Below are positions 38,721 through 47,677 of a stretch of 64,000 nt of DNA, piece by piece. The stretch is taken from positions 1 to 64,000 of the forward strand of contig JAHEJA010000011.1 of assembly GCA_024639125.1 (NCBI GenBank), in the 5' to 3' direction. The translations under genes and the position numbers were made by a program. Below the pieces are notes generated by a model. That model worked only from the letters and a program-made list of their open reading frames with translations. It made no database searches and was not told where the DNA came from. This DNA comes from Paracoccaceae bacterium (GTDB lineage Bacteria; Pseudomonadota; Alphaproteobacteria; Rhodobacterales; Rhodobacteraceae). Numbering within the stretch: the first letter of the stretch is position 1; each line of letters begins with the position of its first letter.

Positions 38721-39119
38721 ATGGTTTACCTTGTTTTGTTCATGGCATCGGCGATTGTGTTCTTGCTGCTTGATATAGTGATGTTAAAGAACGTCCTATT
38801 CCCGTTGTTTTCAGAACGCCTTGGACCGCAATTGCTAGAAGACCCGCGCATGGGGCCGGCCGTTATATTTTACGTTATGTATATGGGCGGTATTATGTGG
38901 TTCGCGTCATTGCCTGTATTGGCAAATGGCCCTGCAATCCAAGCGTTTTGGAACGGTTTGATCCTGGGGGCTATTGCATATGGTACGTATGAATTCACAA
39001 ACTTTGCGACCCTTCGTAGTTGGTCAATTGAAATGGTTATGGTTGATGTGACTTGGGGTGCTATTTTGACCGGCATTACCGCTTGGGCTGGTGTGGTCAT
39101 CACACGCGCCGTTACATAA
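38721..39119 (+). CDS. DUF2177 membrane protein
   Basis: A 132-residue protein with four hydrophobic segments (about 2-22, 45-63, 75-93 and 108-128). The loop YGTYEFTNFATLRSWSIEMVM matches the conserved DUF2177 sequence. Function unknown. Strong AGGAGGATAC precedes ATG 38721. Confidence 0.88.
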   Translation: MVYLVLFMASAIVFLLLDIVMLKNVLFPLFSERLGPQLLEDPRMGPAVIFYVMYMGGIMWFASLPVLANGPAIQAFWNGLILGAIAYGTYEFTNFATLRSWSIEMVMVDVTWGAILTGITAWAGVVITRAVT

Positions 39120-39155
39120 TCCAAACGAGTAACGGAATTGCCAAGAAAACATAGG

Positions 39156-39181
39156 TTTGCCATGCTCAAAGGCTTGGCAAA
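39156..39181 (+). other. Hairpin between DUF2177 and suhB genes
   Basis: TTTGCCA and TGGCAAA with two extra inner pairs around TCAAAG. It lies 36 bases after the DUF2177 stop and lacks a contiguous T-tract, so it is a weak candidate terminator or a leader structure for suhB. Confidence 0.4.
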
Positions 39182-39233
39182 TGTACATTTTGCGCGTATA
39201 GCCGCTGCTTGACCGAACAGAGGAAGCACAGAA

Positions 39234-40022
39234 ATGGCCGGCAGCGCAAACCTGAACGTGATGATGAAAGCCGCCCGCAAAGCGGGTCGTTCTTTGTTAA
39301 AGGACTTTGGAGAAGTAGAAAACCTTCAAGTGTCGCGCAAAGGGGCAGGGGACTTTGTGTCTCGGGCGGACATGGCTGCGGAAAAGATCATTCGTGATGA
39401 ATTGATGTATGCGCGTCCGACTTATGGCTATATTGGCGAAGAAACAGGCGAAGTCGAAGGCCAAGACCCGACACGTCGTTGGATTGTTGATCCTTTGGAT
39501 GGTACAACCAATTTCTTGCATGCGCTTCCACATTGGGCAGTCTCTATTGCACTTGAGCACAAGGGCCAAGTGGTTGCCGGTGTTGTCTATGACCCGACCA
39601 AAGACGAAATGTTCTTTGCCGAAAAAGGCGAAGGCGCGTGGCTAAATGAAACCCGTATTCGTGTTTCTGCGCGTCACCGAATGATCGAAAGCATCTATGC
39701 AACTGGTATTCCCTTTGCAGGTCGCGCTGAATTGCCAGCCACTCTCCAAGACCTTGCGCGTTTGATGCCAGCATGTGCGGGTGTCCGTCGTTGGGGGGCT
39801 GCTGCACTTGATTTGGCCTATGTGGGCGCAGGTCGCTACGAAGGATATTGGGAACGCAATCTTCAGGTTTGGGATATTGCTGCTGGTATTATCATCGCCA
39901 AAGAAGCGGGCGCGATTGTTGAAGGTATGACCGCAGAAACAAATCCTTTGAATACTGGCGATGTGTTGTGCTGTAACGAAGTACAATTTGAAACCTTTGC
40001 CAAGGTTATTCGTGACAAATAA
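39234..40022 (+). CDS. suhB: Inositol monophosphatase family protein
   Basis: A 262-residue Mg-dependent phosphatase. The metal motif DPLDGTTNFLHALPHWAVSIA and the second element WDIAAGIIIAKEAGA place it in the SuhB/IMPase family, which also takes part in rRNA maturation in E. coli. GAGGAAGCACAGAA precedes ATG 39234. Ends at a strong terminator. Confidence 0.93.
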   Translation: MAGSANLNVMMKAARKAGRSLLKDFGEVENLQVSRKGAGDFVSRADMAAEKIIRDELMYARPTYGYIGEETGEVEGQDPTRRWIVDPLDGTTNFLHALPHWAVSIALEHKGQVVAGVVYDPTKDEMFFAEKGEGAWLNETRIRVSARHRMIESIYATGIPFAGRAELPATLQDLARLMPACAGVRRWGAAALDLAYVGAGRYEGYWERNLQVWDIAAGIIIAKEAGAIVEGMTAETNPLNTGDVLCCNEVQFETFAKVIRDK

Positions 40023-40043
40023 TCACGGCGTGTCATTCTAAGC

Positions 40044-40070
40044 AAAGCGCCCTGATTAGGGCGCTTTTTT
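40044..40070 (+). terminator. Intrinsic terminator of suhB
   Basis: AAAGCGCCCT and AGGGCGCTTT form a perfect 10-base stem on a GATT loop, followed by T residues. The stop codon of the convergent GFA gene (40056-40058) lies inside this hairpin. Confidence 0.92.
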
Positions 40071-40424
40071 GGTATCTGATGGGTGGTTTTGTCCATCTAC
40101 CCATGGAATATTCCCCAAATCGCGTGGGTTTACACCGCTTAGGATTGCAACATTCACACCAAATTCGTTTGGGTTCGATCTTCGTTGGTGATGGGTGTAA
40201 ATTCCGCAGGTTTTGCAGAAATAGTGCTTCGCAGCCATCGTCCCCCATTGATAAAGCGACATGTTGTCCGCACCTGTGATAATGCGTATCCCATCCAATG
40301 GCGCGGACACAGCAATTGCACCGCGTCGTGCGCAAAAGCTGCAATCGCAGCGACGGGCTGTTTTGAACCCATCGCTTAGCGTGATTTCAAGCGTAACAGC
40401 ACCGCAGTGACATGTTCCAATCAT
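40056..40424 (-). CDS. GFA/CENP-V family zinc protein
   Basis: A 122-residue protein of the glutathione-dependent formaldehyde-activating enzyme-like family. The zinc cysteines appear as GTCHCGAV, RRCDCSFCARRG and HYFCKTCGIYTHH. Activity on formaldehyde-glutathione is not assured in this family. AAAGGACATTTTA precedes ATG 40424. Its last codons form part of the suhB terminator. Confidence 0.9.
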   Translation of the reverse strand: MIGTCHCGAVTLEITLSDGFKTARRCDCSFCARRGAIAVSAPLDGIRIITGADNMSLYQWGTMAAKHYFCKTCGIYTHHQRRSNPNEFGVNVAILSGVNPRDLGNIPWVDGQNHPSDTKKAP

Positions 40425-40487
40425 TAAAATGTCCTTTCAATAATTGGAATAGTGTGCTGCCACTTGCGGCACTCTGTCAAGGTTGGG

Positions 40488-43400
40488 TTATGACATACCG
40501 GACAAAAGCGCGGCATTGCCCCCCGCGGCTGTTGTGTCGATGCAAACGTGACGCTCGCCGCACACATAGCCCGTATCAGGCAAACCACAGATCACGGGCA
40601 AAATTGGGCCGTGACGCGCTGATAGCGATTGCCCAATTTCCCGAGCAGTTGTGTCATTGCCCCACCACAAAACGCCTGCGATCCCTTGAACTGATCCCAA
40701 GTCGTTTGGATCAATCGACCCAGTGGCGACAATTGCAGTGCCGCCCAAGGATTGCACCATGCAGGCCTGTTCCTTGGCTGTTTCTTGCCCTGGTCCAGCA
40801 CAGAGAATTGGCGCACGGCTAAAGTGATAAAGCTGATTGCTTTCCCCCGTTGGTCCGGGAAGTGACGTCATTGTTTTGGCAGTGCTGACTGGGGTATTTT
40901 CGACCAAGCGGTTCAATGCATCAAGGGACATTTTGGTTGACCAAACGGCATCAGATTTTGGACCGGCACAGGATTTGAACCGCTTAAGGTAATTTGGCCC
41001 ACCCGCCTTTGGCCCTGTGCCAGATAATCCTTCGCCACCAAAGGGCTGACTGCCGACAATCGCACCAATTTGGTTGCGGTTTACATAAATATTACCAGCA
41101 TGAATGCGGTCTGTGACATGTTGAACACGATCATCAATACGTGTCTGAAGCCCGAAAGTTAGCCCATATCCAGTGGCATTGATGTCATCAATAATCTGGT
41201 CCAACGCGTCTGATTTGAACGTGGCGATGTGCAGAACTGGACCGAAAATTTCGCGATCCATATCTTTGATGCCACTGACTTGGATCAAAGTAGGGGCAAC
41301 AAATGTACCGCCATTTGGTGATGAAAGTTCGAATTTCACACGTCCGTCCACACGGGCTGCATCAATATAGGACAGGATGTTATCCTGTGCCTCTTTGTCG
41401 ATAACGGGTCCAATATCCGTCGCCAAAAGCCATGGGTTGCCAAGGCGCAATTCTTTCATCGCGCCGATCAACATCTTTTCAAAATGTGGGGCGATATCTT
41501 CTTGGACATAGAGACAGCGCAAAGCAGAGCATCGTTGACCTGCCGATTGATAGGCGCTTTCCACAATGGCGGCGACGGCTTGTTCTGGCAACGCGGTGCT
41601 GTCGATGATCATTGCATTCAACCCACCGGTTTCGGCGATCAACGGCGCACCGGGTTTCAAGTGCTGTGCCATTGATTTTCGGATCAACAACGCAGTCTCG
41701 GTTGATCCCGTAAAGGCCACGCCTCCTACCCGTGGATCAGAGGTCAATGCCGCCCCAACATCCCCTGCACCCGGCAAGAGTTGAAGCGATGAGACAGGCA
41801 CACCTGCTTGGTGCATCATCTGAACCAAACGAAAGGCGATTAATGGCGTTTGCTCGGCGGGTTTTGCCAAAACACCATTTCCTGCTGCCAAAGCGGCTGC
41901 TATTTGGCCTGTGAAAATAGCCAAAGGAAAGTTCCAAGGCGAAATACAGGTGAACACACCGACAGCTGGGCCATCATCGCATCGCGCCGCATAATACCGC
42001 AAGAAATCCACACCTTCGCGCAATTCTGCAACGGCGTCTTTTTGCGTTTTGCCAGCTTCGCGTGACAAAAGTGCAAATAGTTCCCCAAAGTTGGCTTCAA
42101 AGGTATCCGCGGCCTTTTCTAAAGTTGAGCGGCGGGTTGCGGCATCCGCAGCCCAAGGCTGAGCTGCAGACAATGCTGTTTCAACATCTTGTTCGCTAGA
42201 TGTGGCGATGTTGCCCAATGTATCAGCAGGTTCTGACGGATTAAAACACGCAACGGCATCCAAGGCTTGCACAGTGCCTGCCAACAAGGGTGTTGCTGTC
42301 CATTCATGGGTTTGAAAGGGGGCACGCGCGGCATTAATACGGTCTAGTGTCGGAAGATCGTTTAAATCGAACCCTTTTGAATTCGGGCGTTCCGGTTGAA
42401 ATAGCTCGGTTCCCGGCGCAATTGATGGATGGGCTTTTTGCACCTCGATAAATGGATCGGCTGCGACCACTTCGGGGGCAACAGTTTCATCAACGATTTG
42501 GTTTACAAAGCTGCTATTGGCACCATTTTCCAGCAAGCGACGCACCAGATAAGCCAGCAAATCGCGGTGTGCCCCGACGGGCGCATAGATGCGGCAATGT
42601 GTTTTTTCATCGCTCAGAACCAAGTCGTGCAAAGTTTCCCCCATGCCGTGAAGCCGCTGGAATTCAAATGCGTCTTTGTCTTCTGCCATTTCCAAAATTG
42701 CGGCAACAGTATGGGCGTTATGCGTGGCAAATTGCGGATAAATGCGATCGGTCATGCCCAGTAATTTTTTGGCATTTGCGATATAAGACACATCCGTCGC
42801 AGATTTTGAGGTAAAGAGGGGAAAATCTGCCAAACCTTCGACTTGGGCGCGTTTGATTTCCGTATCCCAATACGCACCTTTGACCAAACGCACCATAATG
42901 TTGCGGTCTAATTTATGTGAAAGATCATAAAGATAATCCAAAACATAGCTTGCACGTTTTGAATAGGCCTGAACCACAACGCCAAATCCACGCCATCCTG
43001 CAAGGGCCGGTTCGGAAAGAACAGTTTCGATAACATCCATCGAGATTGACAAACGGTCGGCTTCTTCGGCGTCAATGTTTAGCCCCATGCCCGCAGATTT
43101 CGCCAGCAAGGCCAAGGACCGCAATCGTGGCACCAATTCTTCCATGACGCGGTCGCGTTGCGCCACTTCGTAACGGGGATGTAGCGCAGAAAGTTTAACT
43201 GAAATACCGGGGTTCTTGCGAATATCGTCGTGCGTACAGGCATCTGCAATCGAAGTGATCGCCCGAGAATAGGCCAAATGATACCGTGTTGCATCCGCTT
43301 CGGTGCGGGCAGCTTCACCGAGCATGTCATAGGAATATGTATAACCTTTGGCTTCCATATTTGCAGCGCGTTTCATAGCGGCGGTGATGTTTTCGCCCAA

Positions 43401-43919
43401 TACAAACTGACGCCCCATTTCTTTCATGGCGCGCGATACAGCGGTTCGGATGACGGGTTCACCAAGGCGACGAACGGCATTGCGCAAATGACCAACAACG
43501 CCCGGATTTTCTTCCTTAAGGACTTTGCCCGTAAGCATAAGCGCCCATGTGGACGCATTCACCAGCGGTGATGTCGAATGACCCATGTGCCGTCCCCAAT
43601 CGGATGGGGCAATTTTGTCTTCGATCAGGGCATCTATCGTATCCGCGTCAGGCACCCGCAAAAGCGCCTCGGCCAAACACATAAGCGCAACACCTTCGTC
43701 GGTGGAAAGCCCGTATTCTGCCAAGAAGACTTCCATAAGTCCCGGCTTCGAGCTTTTTCGGATACGGGTGATCAATTTTACCGCGCGGGCCCCAATATGG
43801 CTGCGTGTTTCGGTGCTAAGTTGAGCCGCAGAAATCAGGTCGGCCAGAACTTTTTCTTGGGTGATGTAGGTTGTGTCATCAATCAAGCGACGGTTTATTT
43901 CAAAGGAATCACGCGGCAT
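40488..43919 (-). CDS. putA: Bifunctional proline dehydrogenase / P5C dehydrogenase
   Basis: A 1143-residue enzyme that oxidises proline to glutamate. The N-terminal proline dehydrogenase domain (roughly residues 40-480) contains LVKGAYWDTEIKRAQ and the proline-site YLVRRLLENGANSSFVN. The aldehyde dehydrogenase domain (about 540-1000) has SPWNFPLAIFTGQIAAALAA and the catalytic Cys in SAGQRCSALRCLY. It lacks the N-terminal DNA-binding domain of E. coli PutA, so regulation falls to the divergent Lrp-type gene. ATG 43919 is chosen because GGAG precedes it by six bases; 43934 is possible. Confidence 0.97.
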   Translation of the reverse strand: MPRDSFEINRRLIDDTTYITQEKVLADLISAAQLSTETRSHIGARAVKLITRIRKSSKPGLMEVFLAEYGLSTDEGVALMCLAEALLRVPDADTIDALIEDKIAPSDWGRHMGHSTSPLVNASTWALMLTGKVLKEENPGVVGHLRNAVRRLGEPVIRTAVSRAMKEMGRQFVLGENITAAMKRAANMEAKGYTYSYDMLGEAARTEADATRYHLAYSRAITSIADACTHDDIRKNPGISVKLSALHPRYEVAQRDRVMEELVPRLRSLALLAKSAGMGLNIDAEEADRLSISMDVIETVLSEPALAGWRGFGVVVQAYSKRASYVLDYLYDLSHKLDRNIMVRLVKGAYWDTEIKRAQVEGLADFPLFTSKSATDVSYIANAKKLLGMTDRIYPQFATHNAHTVAAILEMAEDKDAFEFQRLHGMGETLHDLVLSDEKTHCRIYAPVGAHRDLLAYLVRRLLENGANSSFVNQIVDETVAPEVVAADPFIEVQKAHPSIAPGTELFQPERPNSKGFDLNDLPTLDRINAARAPFQTHEWTATPLLAGTVQALDAVACFNPSEPADTLGNIATSSEQDVETALSAAQPWAADAATRRSTLEKAADTFEANFGELFALLSREAGKTQKDAVAELREGVDFLRYYAARCDDGPAVGVFTCISPWNFPLAIFTGQIAAALAAGNGVLAKPAEQTPLIAFRLVQMMHQAGVPVSSLQLLPGAGDVGAALTSDPRVGGVAFTGSTETALLIRKSMAQHLKPGAPLIAETGGLNAMIIDSTALPEQAVAAIVESAYQSAGQRCSALRCLYVQEDIAPHFEKMLIGAMKELRLGNPWLLATDIGPVIDKEAQDNILSYIDAARVDGRVKFELSSPNGGTFVAPTLIQVSGIKDMDREIFGPVLHIATFKSDALDQIIDDINATGYGLTFGLQTRIDDRVQHVTDRIHAGNIYVNRNQIGAIVGSQPFGGEGLSGTGPKAGGPNYLKRFKSCAGPKSDAVWSTKMSLDALNRLVENTPVSTAKTMTSLPGPTGESNQLYHFSRAPILCAGPGQETAKEQACMVQSLGGTAIVATGSIDPNDLGSVQGIAGVLWWGNDTTAREIGQSLSARHGPILPVICGLPDTGYVCGERHVCIDTTAAGGNAALLSGMS

Positions 43920-43951
43920 TTTGCTCTCCATCATTTTTTCCTATTATATCG

Positions 43952-43974
43952 GGTAGAATTAAGGTAATTTTCCC
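43952..43974. promoter_or_regulatory. Imperfect dyad in the putA/putR gap
   Basis: GGTAGAATTA and TAATTTTCCC around AGG match as an inverted repeat at 8 of 10 positions. It sits 33 bases from the putA start and 35 from putR, which suits a site for PutR acting on both promoters. Confidence 0.5.
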
Positions 43975-44008
43975 TAAGATTTGAAATTGACTTGGCGAAA
44001 AGATCGAA

Positions 44009-44500
44009 ATGTTGGAAAAAATAGACCAAAGTGAACAGTTGGACTTGGATCGGTTTGACCGCGCGATTTTGTCGATCCTATCCGAAGATGGGCGGATCAG
44101 CGTAACGGACCTTGCCAAACGGATCGGATTGTCGAAATCCCCCACACAAGCGCGGCTCAAGCGATTGGAAAAAGATGGTGTGATTTTGGGGTATCGGGCT
44201 TTGGTTGATCCTATTCGGCTTGGGTTGGATCACATTGCATTTGTCGAAGTCCGCTTGAACGACACCCGCGAAGCGGCCTTGGCGGCGTTTAACAAAGCTG
44301 TTGCTAAGATTCCGGAAATTGAACAAGTACATTTGATTGCAGGGAATTTTGACTATCTGATGAAAATACGCACGCGCTCTATGTCTGAATACCGCCTTGT
44401 TTTAGCAGAAAAAATTTCAACATTACCGCATGTGAATAACACCTCTACTTATGTGGCTATGCAAGCTGTCAAAGAAGAAGGGCTTGCAGATTTTACTTGA
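44009..44500 (+). CDS. putR: Lrp/AsnC-family regulator, probable PutR
   Basis: A 163-residue regulator. The winged helix is LDLDRFDRAILSILSEDGRI followed by SVTDLAKRIGLSKSPTQARLK; the RAM domain follows with IEQVHLIAGNFDYLM. In Rhodobacter capsulatus an Lrp-type PutR, divergent from a PutA lacking a DNA-binding domain, activates putA with proline; the arrangement here is the same. The assignment is from context and family rather than direct evidence. Confidence 0.87.
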   Translation: MLEKIDQSEQLDLDRFDRAILSILSEDGRISVTDLAKRIGLSKSPTQARLKRLEKDGVILGYRALVDPIRLGLDHIAFVEVRLNDTREAALAAFNKAVAKIPEIEQVHLIAGNFDYLMKIRTRSMSEYRLVLAEKISTLPHVNNTSTYVAMQAVKEEGLADFT

Positions 44501-44531
44501 CCGATTGGAAATTCAAAGCACCCTCTTTGTT

Positions 44532-45077
44532 ATGAAAAATCGGATTGCTTTGTGTTTTTGTATTTTGGCTAGCCCAGTTTGGGCTGATGAATGTCCGATG
44601 CCTGTCGACATAACGTTGCAAATGGCGGACCTGATAGAAGAAGCCAACAAGGTCACATCCCAAACCGATGGTTTTTCGGTCACGCACCGTATGTGGATGC
44701 TTTGGAAAACAGCGCCTGACAAACGCGCTCAGGACCTGTTGGATATTGGGCTAGAGCGGCGCGGCGGGATGGATTTGGTGGGCGCTATGGCTGCATTTGA
44801 CGCGTTGGTAGAGTATTGCCCTAACTACGCCGAAGGGTATAATCAGCGAGCTTTTGTCAGCTTTATGCGCCACGACTTTGATCAAGCCTTGATTGATTTG
44901 GACATAGCTTTAGAGCTTTCTCCTAACCACGTTGCCGCAGAGAGCGGCAAAGCGCTAAGCCTGATTGGGTTAGGGCGAAAGGAAGAAGCTTATATCGTTC
45001 TGAAATCAGCAATCCGCAAAAACCCATGGTTGCCTGAAAAAGACTTGTTAGCGCGGCTGATCGACGAAAGTATTTAG
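44532..45077 (+). CDS. Exported TPR-repeat protein
   Basis: A 181-residue protein with a short signal peptide (KNRIALCFCILASPVWA). Residues about 78-160 hold two to three tetratricopeptide repeats (for example AEGYNQRAFVSFMRHDFDQA and then LIDLDIALELSPNHVAAESG), suggesting a periplasmic scaffold. Function unknown. It begins 31 bases after putR on the same strand; whether it shares that transcript is unclear. ATG 44532 is chosen over upstream starts inside putR because it gives the signal peptide. Confidence 0.8.
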   Translation: MKNRIALCFCILASPVWADECPMPVDITLQMADLIEEANKVTSQTDGFSVTHRMWMLWKTAPDKRAQDLLDIGLERRGGMDLVGAMAAFDALVEYCPNYAEGYNQRAFVSFMRHDFDQALIDLDIALELSPNHVAAESGKALSLIGLGRKEEAYIVLKSAIRKNPWLPEKDLLARLIDESI

Positions 45078-45093
45078 GGTCGGGGGCAGTTTG

Positions 45094-45123
45094 AAAAAAA
45101 ATGGCTGACACAATGGCCAGCCA
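45094..45123 (-). terminator. Terminator on the minus strand behind the small membrane protein gene
   Basis: TGGCTG and CAGCCA flank a 10-base loop; on the minus strand the hairpin is followed by eight T residues. The only minus-strand gene that could use it is the 40-codon frame at 45250-45372, which it therefore supports. Confidence 0.75.
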
Positions 45124-45249
45124 AGTTAATCAAAAGCAAATGAATACACAGTCACCTGCATATCCGCTCTTTAGTAAGCCAAGGGAGGGCATACTAATTT
45201 AATACGGGCAGGTTATTGTATTGGATCACAGAGAATTTGTTTTTTGAAC

Positions 45250-45372
45250 TTACGCGCCGACATAGATGAAAAGAACAACAAACAAAGCAAGGCCCACCAA
45301 CACATAGGTTGCGACTTCTCCGGCGATACGTGCATCGCTTTTGGGTTTTTTCGGGGTGCGTTTCTGTTTCAT
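45250..45372 (-). CDS. Small single-span membrane protein, 40 residues
   Basis: A 40-codon frame too short for ordinary gene calling. It has a basic N terminus (MKQKRTPKKPKSDARIAGE) and a single hydrophobic helix (VATYVLVGLALFVVLFIYVG), so a positive-inside membrane protein with most of its charged part in the cytoplasm. No clear ribosome site is seen before ATG 45372. A minus-strand terminator lies 126 bases downstream. I do not recognise the family; its size recalls small accessory subunits of respiratory complexes, but that is only a comparison. Confidence 0.6.
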   Translation of the reverse strand: MKQKRTPKKPKSDARIAGEVATYVLVGLALFVVLFIYVGA

Positions 45373-45544
45373 CGGATTGGATGTAGTGGAAATTCTGTGA
45401 ATTGCAAGCATACTCGAAAATCAGACTTTACCTTTTCAAACGACCTTGATAGCAGAGGTTTACCAAACACGGGGCTTGTCCTAGTGTTTGTGCGTGTTGA
45501 TCGGGATTGCTTGCAATTTTTATCAACATCAAATTACCTGGTGC

Positions 45545-45629
45545 GCCCGCGTGGTGGAATGGTAGACACAAGAGACTTAAAATCTCTGGGCTTTAAGCCG
45601 TGCCGGTTCGAGTCCGGCCGTGGGTACCA
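45545..45629 (+). tRNA. tRNA-Leu (anticodon UAA)
   Basis: An 85-base tRNA with encoded CCA. Acceptor arms GCCCGCG and CGTGGGT pair (two G-T pairs); the anticodon stem AGAGA/TCTCT holds loop CTTAAAA with anticodon TAA; a long variable arm (GGGC-TTTAA-GCC) marks the leucine class; the T arm is GCCGG-TTCGAGT-CCGGC. It reads UUA and UUG. Confidence 0.97.
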
Positions 45630-45743
45630 GGTCGTTTGATACTTCTTCTTAAATCAACCAAACTGATGGTCATGGTGATGTCGTAAATAGACAAGCCAAC
45701 GCAACGGCGTGCATGGAATGTGATCAAAAAACAGGAGTTGATC

Positions 45744-46904
45744 ATGTTAGAAGAAGCACAACAGCGCACGGATGCCTTGCGCGCGACAATGTCGGAAATG
45801 GGGATTGGCTGCGCGGTTTTTACCGAAGAAAGCTCGATTGCTTATCTTGCGGGGTTCTGGGGATATCTGGGTATCGAATTTGGACGCCCAACGATGTTGG
45901 TTGTCTACGCAGATCGTGATCCTGTGGTAATCACCCCGTTGATGGAATCCGAAATGGTTTCCGCCATGACTTGGGTCAAAGATGTTCAGGTTTGGGAAGA
46001 CTTTGGTCCCAACAGCTGGGCGCGCGCATTGAGCGCAGCTTTGAAACCACATGGGTCGAGCGCGGTTTGGGTGGAAAAATTGGCCTTGCCGGGAATTGTT
46101 CGCAATTTCTTTGACACCGAGATGCCGCAGACAACCCTTAGCAATATCTCTCCTATTCTTGGGGAATTGCGGATGATCAAATCTCCGCTTGAAATCAAAG
46201 TCATGAAGCAAGCGGGCCAAATTGCGGGCGCAATGATGGAGGCGGCCCACAACAGCCTAAAAGAAGGGGCGCCGGAATACGAATCTGCAATTGATGTCAT
46301 TGCGGCTGGTTCACGGGCCGCAGCGGGGTTTTTGACCAACACAGGTTGGGAACGGTTCGTGTCGCCGATGATCCACAACTTGCAAATCCTTCAAAGTGGG
46401 GCAGATGCTTCTATGGTGCATCGCCGCGCGAGCGTGAAACCCTATGAACGGTTTGACCCAGTTTATTTCTGTTTCTGTAACTTGGCGCAATTTAAACAAT
46501 ACAAGCTAGGCTTTGACCGGATGTTCCATATCGGGGATGTGCGCGACGAAGATCGCGATGTGCAACAAGCCGCAATTGATGCGCAAGCGGCGGCAATTGC
46601 GGCCATCAAGCCGGGTGTTCTAGCCCAAGATGTGGCAGCAGCGGCCAATGCTGTGTATCAAGAGCGCGGGTATCAAACAGGCTATCGCACAGGGCGCTCT
46701 ATCGGAACGGCTTATTTAGAGGCGCCAGAGCTAAAGGCAGGGGACATGACTGTGCTACAGGCGGGCATGACGTTTGCCGTGGATGGCGGGATTTCCGTGG
46801 ATGGAAAAACTGCGGGTCGTATCGGGGATTCGATTGTCGTGACCGAGACCGGGTTTGACTATATCACCAACTATCCGCGTGAAATTCTACTGAGCCGCGC
46901 CTAA
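45744..46904 (+). CDS. Creatinase-like M24-family protein without metal ligands
   Basis: A 386-residue protein of the pita-bread (M24) fold, with an N-terminal creatinase-type domain (1-145) and a C-terminal catalytic-type domain. The metal-binding Asp, His and Glu residues of aminopeptidases are missing: the region around 240-260 reads YFCFCNLAQFKQYKLGFD, the GHSFG-type His is Arg318 (TGRSIG), and late acidic positions are Asp347 and Asp362. His226 matches, in my alignment from memory, the catalytic His of creatinase, which is also metal-free. ATG 45744 follows AGGAG. The next gene overlaps its stop by one base. Substrate unknown; a guanidino compound is suggested by neighbours. Confidence 0.75.
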   Translation: MLEEAQQRTDALRATMSEMGIGCAVFTEESSIAYLAGFWGYLGIEFGRPTMLVVYADRDPVVITPLMESEMVSAMTWVKDVQVWEDFGPNSWARALSAALKPHGSSAVWVEKLALPGIVRNFFDTEMPQTTLSNISPILGELRMIKSPLEIKVMKQAGQIAGAMMEAAHNSLKEGAPEYESAIDVIAAGSRAAAGFLTNTGWERFVSPMIHNLQILQSGADASMVHRRASVKPYERFDPVYFCFCNLAQFKQYKLGFDRMFHIGDVRDEDRDVQQAAIDAQAAAIAAIKPGVLAQDVAAAANAVYQERGYQTGYRTGRSIGTAYLEAPELKAGDMTVLQAGMTFAVDGGISVDGKTAGRIGDSIVVTETGFDYITNYPREILLSRA

Positions 46905-47677
46905 TGCGGATCGGGATCGCACAAACGGACGGGGCTCTCTTGGTTGGAGAGCCGCGCCAAGTTGTCTTGGAACAAGTTCTGCAAGAGGCCGCTCAGAATG
47001 GCACCGAGCTGGTTGTGTTTCCAGAGTTGTTTCAATCGGGCTACAATGTTGGCACATCTGTTGTTACCAGTTCAGAACCCCAAGACGGGCCGTTCTTTGC
47101 CAAGGTTGCAGCGTTGTGCAGGCACTATGGTGTCGCTGCATTTTACGGCTACGCTGAACGCTTTGGTGACAATGTGTATAATTCGGCCCAATTGGTCGGT
47201 GATACCGGCGCATCAATTGCAAATTATCGCAAGCGGATGTTACCGCCGGGATTTGAACCTGATTATTTTACTGCTGGGACCAAATCCACGATCATTGATT
47301 ACAAAGGTATCAAATTCGGGCTTTTGATTTGCTATGATGTGGAATTCCCAGAATCTGTGCGCGCCTTGGCTCAGGCGGGCGTGCAATGTGTTTTGGTGCC
47401 GACGGCGCTGGGCGATCAATGGGGCGTTGTAGCCCATGCTGTTGTCCCATCACGGGCCTTTGAAAATGGGGTCTATGTGGTTTATGCCAATCACTGTGGT
47501 GTGGAAAATGGTCTGAGCTATCTGGGGCAAAGCTGTATCGTTGCACCACAAGGCGATGTTCTTGCGCGGGCAGGGAACAAATCCGAATTTATTCAGGCTG
47601 ATATCGTATCGACCCAAGTGACAGCTGCACAGGATCGTTTACCATATTTGCGGGTATTGAATGCTTTGAACCGCTAA
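46904..47677 (+). CDS. Nitrilase-superfamily amidohydrolase
   Basis: A 257-residue carbon-nitrogen hydrolase. The catalytic triad is Glu41 (VVFPELFQSGYN), Lys110 (NYRKRMLPP) and Cys143 (LLICYDVEFPE). This branch resembles carbamoylputrescine hydrolases and stereoselective amidases rather than true nitrilases. It starts at the ATG of TAATG, coupled to the M24-like gene, and its stop overlaps the convergent FAD gene by four bases. It would hydrolyse an amide or carbamoyl intermediate. Confidence 0.88.
   Translation: MRIGIAQTDGALLVGEPRQVVLEQVLQEAAQNGTELVVFPELFQSGYNVGTSVVTSSEPQDGPFFAKVAALCRHYGVAAFYGYAERFGDNVYNSAQLVGDTGASIANYRKRMLPPGFEPDYFTAGTKSTIIDYKGIKFGLLICYDVEFPESVRALAQAGVQCVLVPTALGDQWGVVAHAVVPSRAFENGVYVVYANHCGVENGLSYLGQSCIVAPQGDVLARAGNKSEFIQADIVSTQVTAAQDRLPYLRVLNALNR

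Noticed and set aside
45744-46904. Ectoine hydrolase DoeA as identity of the M24 protein
   Set aside because: The N-terminal sequence does not match DoeA as I recall it and no other ectoine-degradation gene is present.
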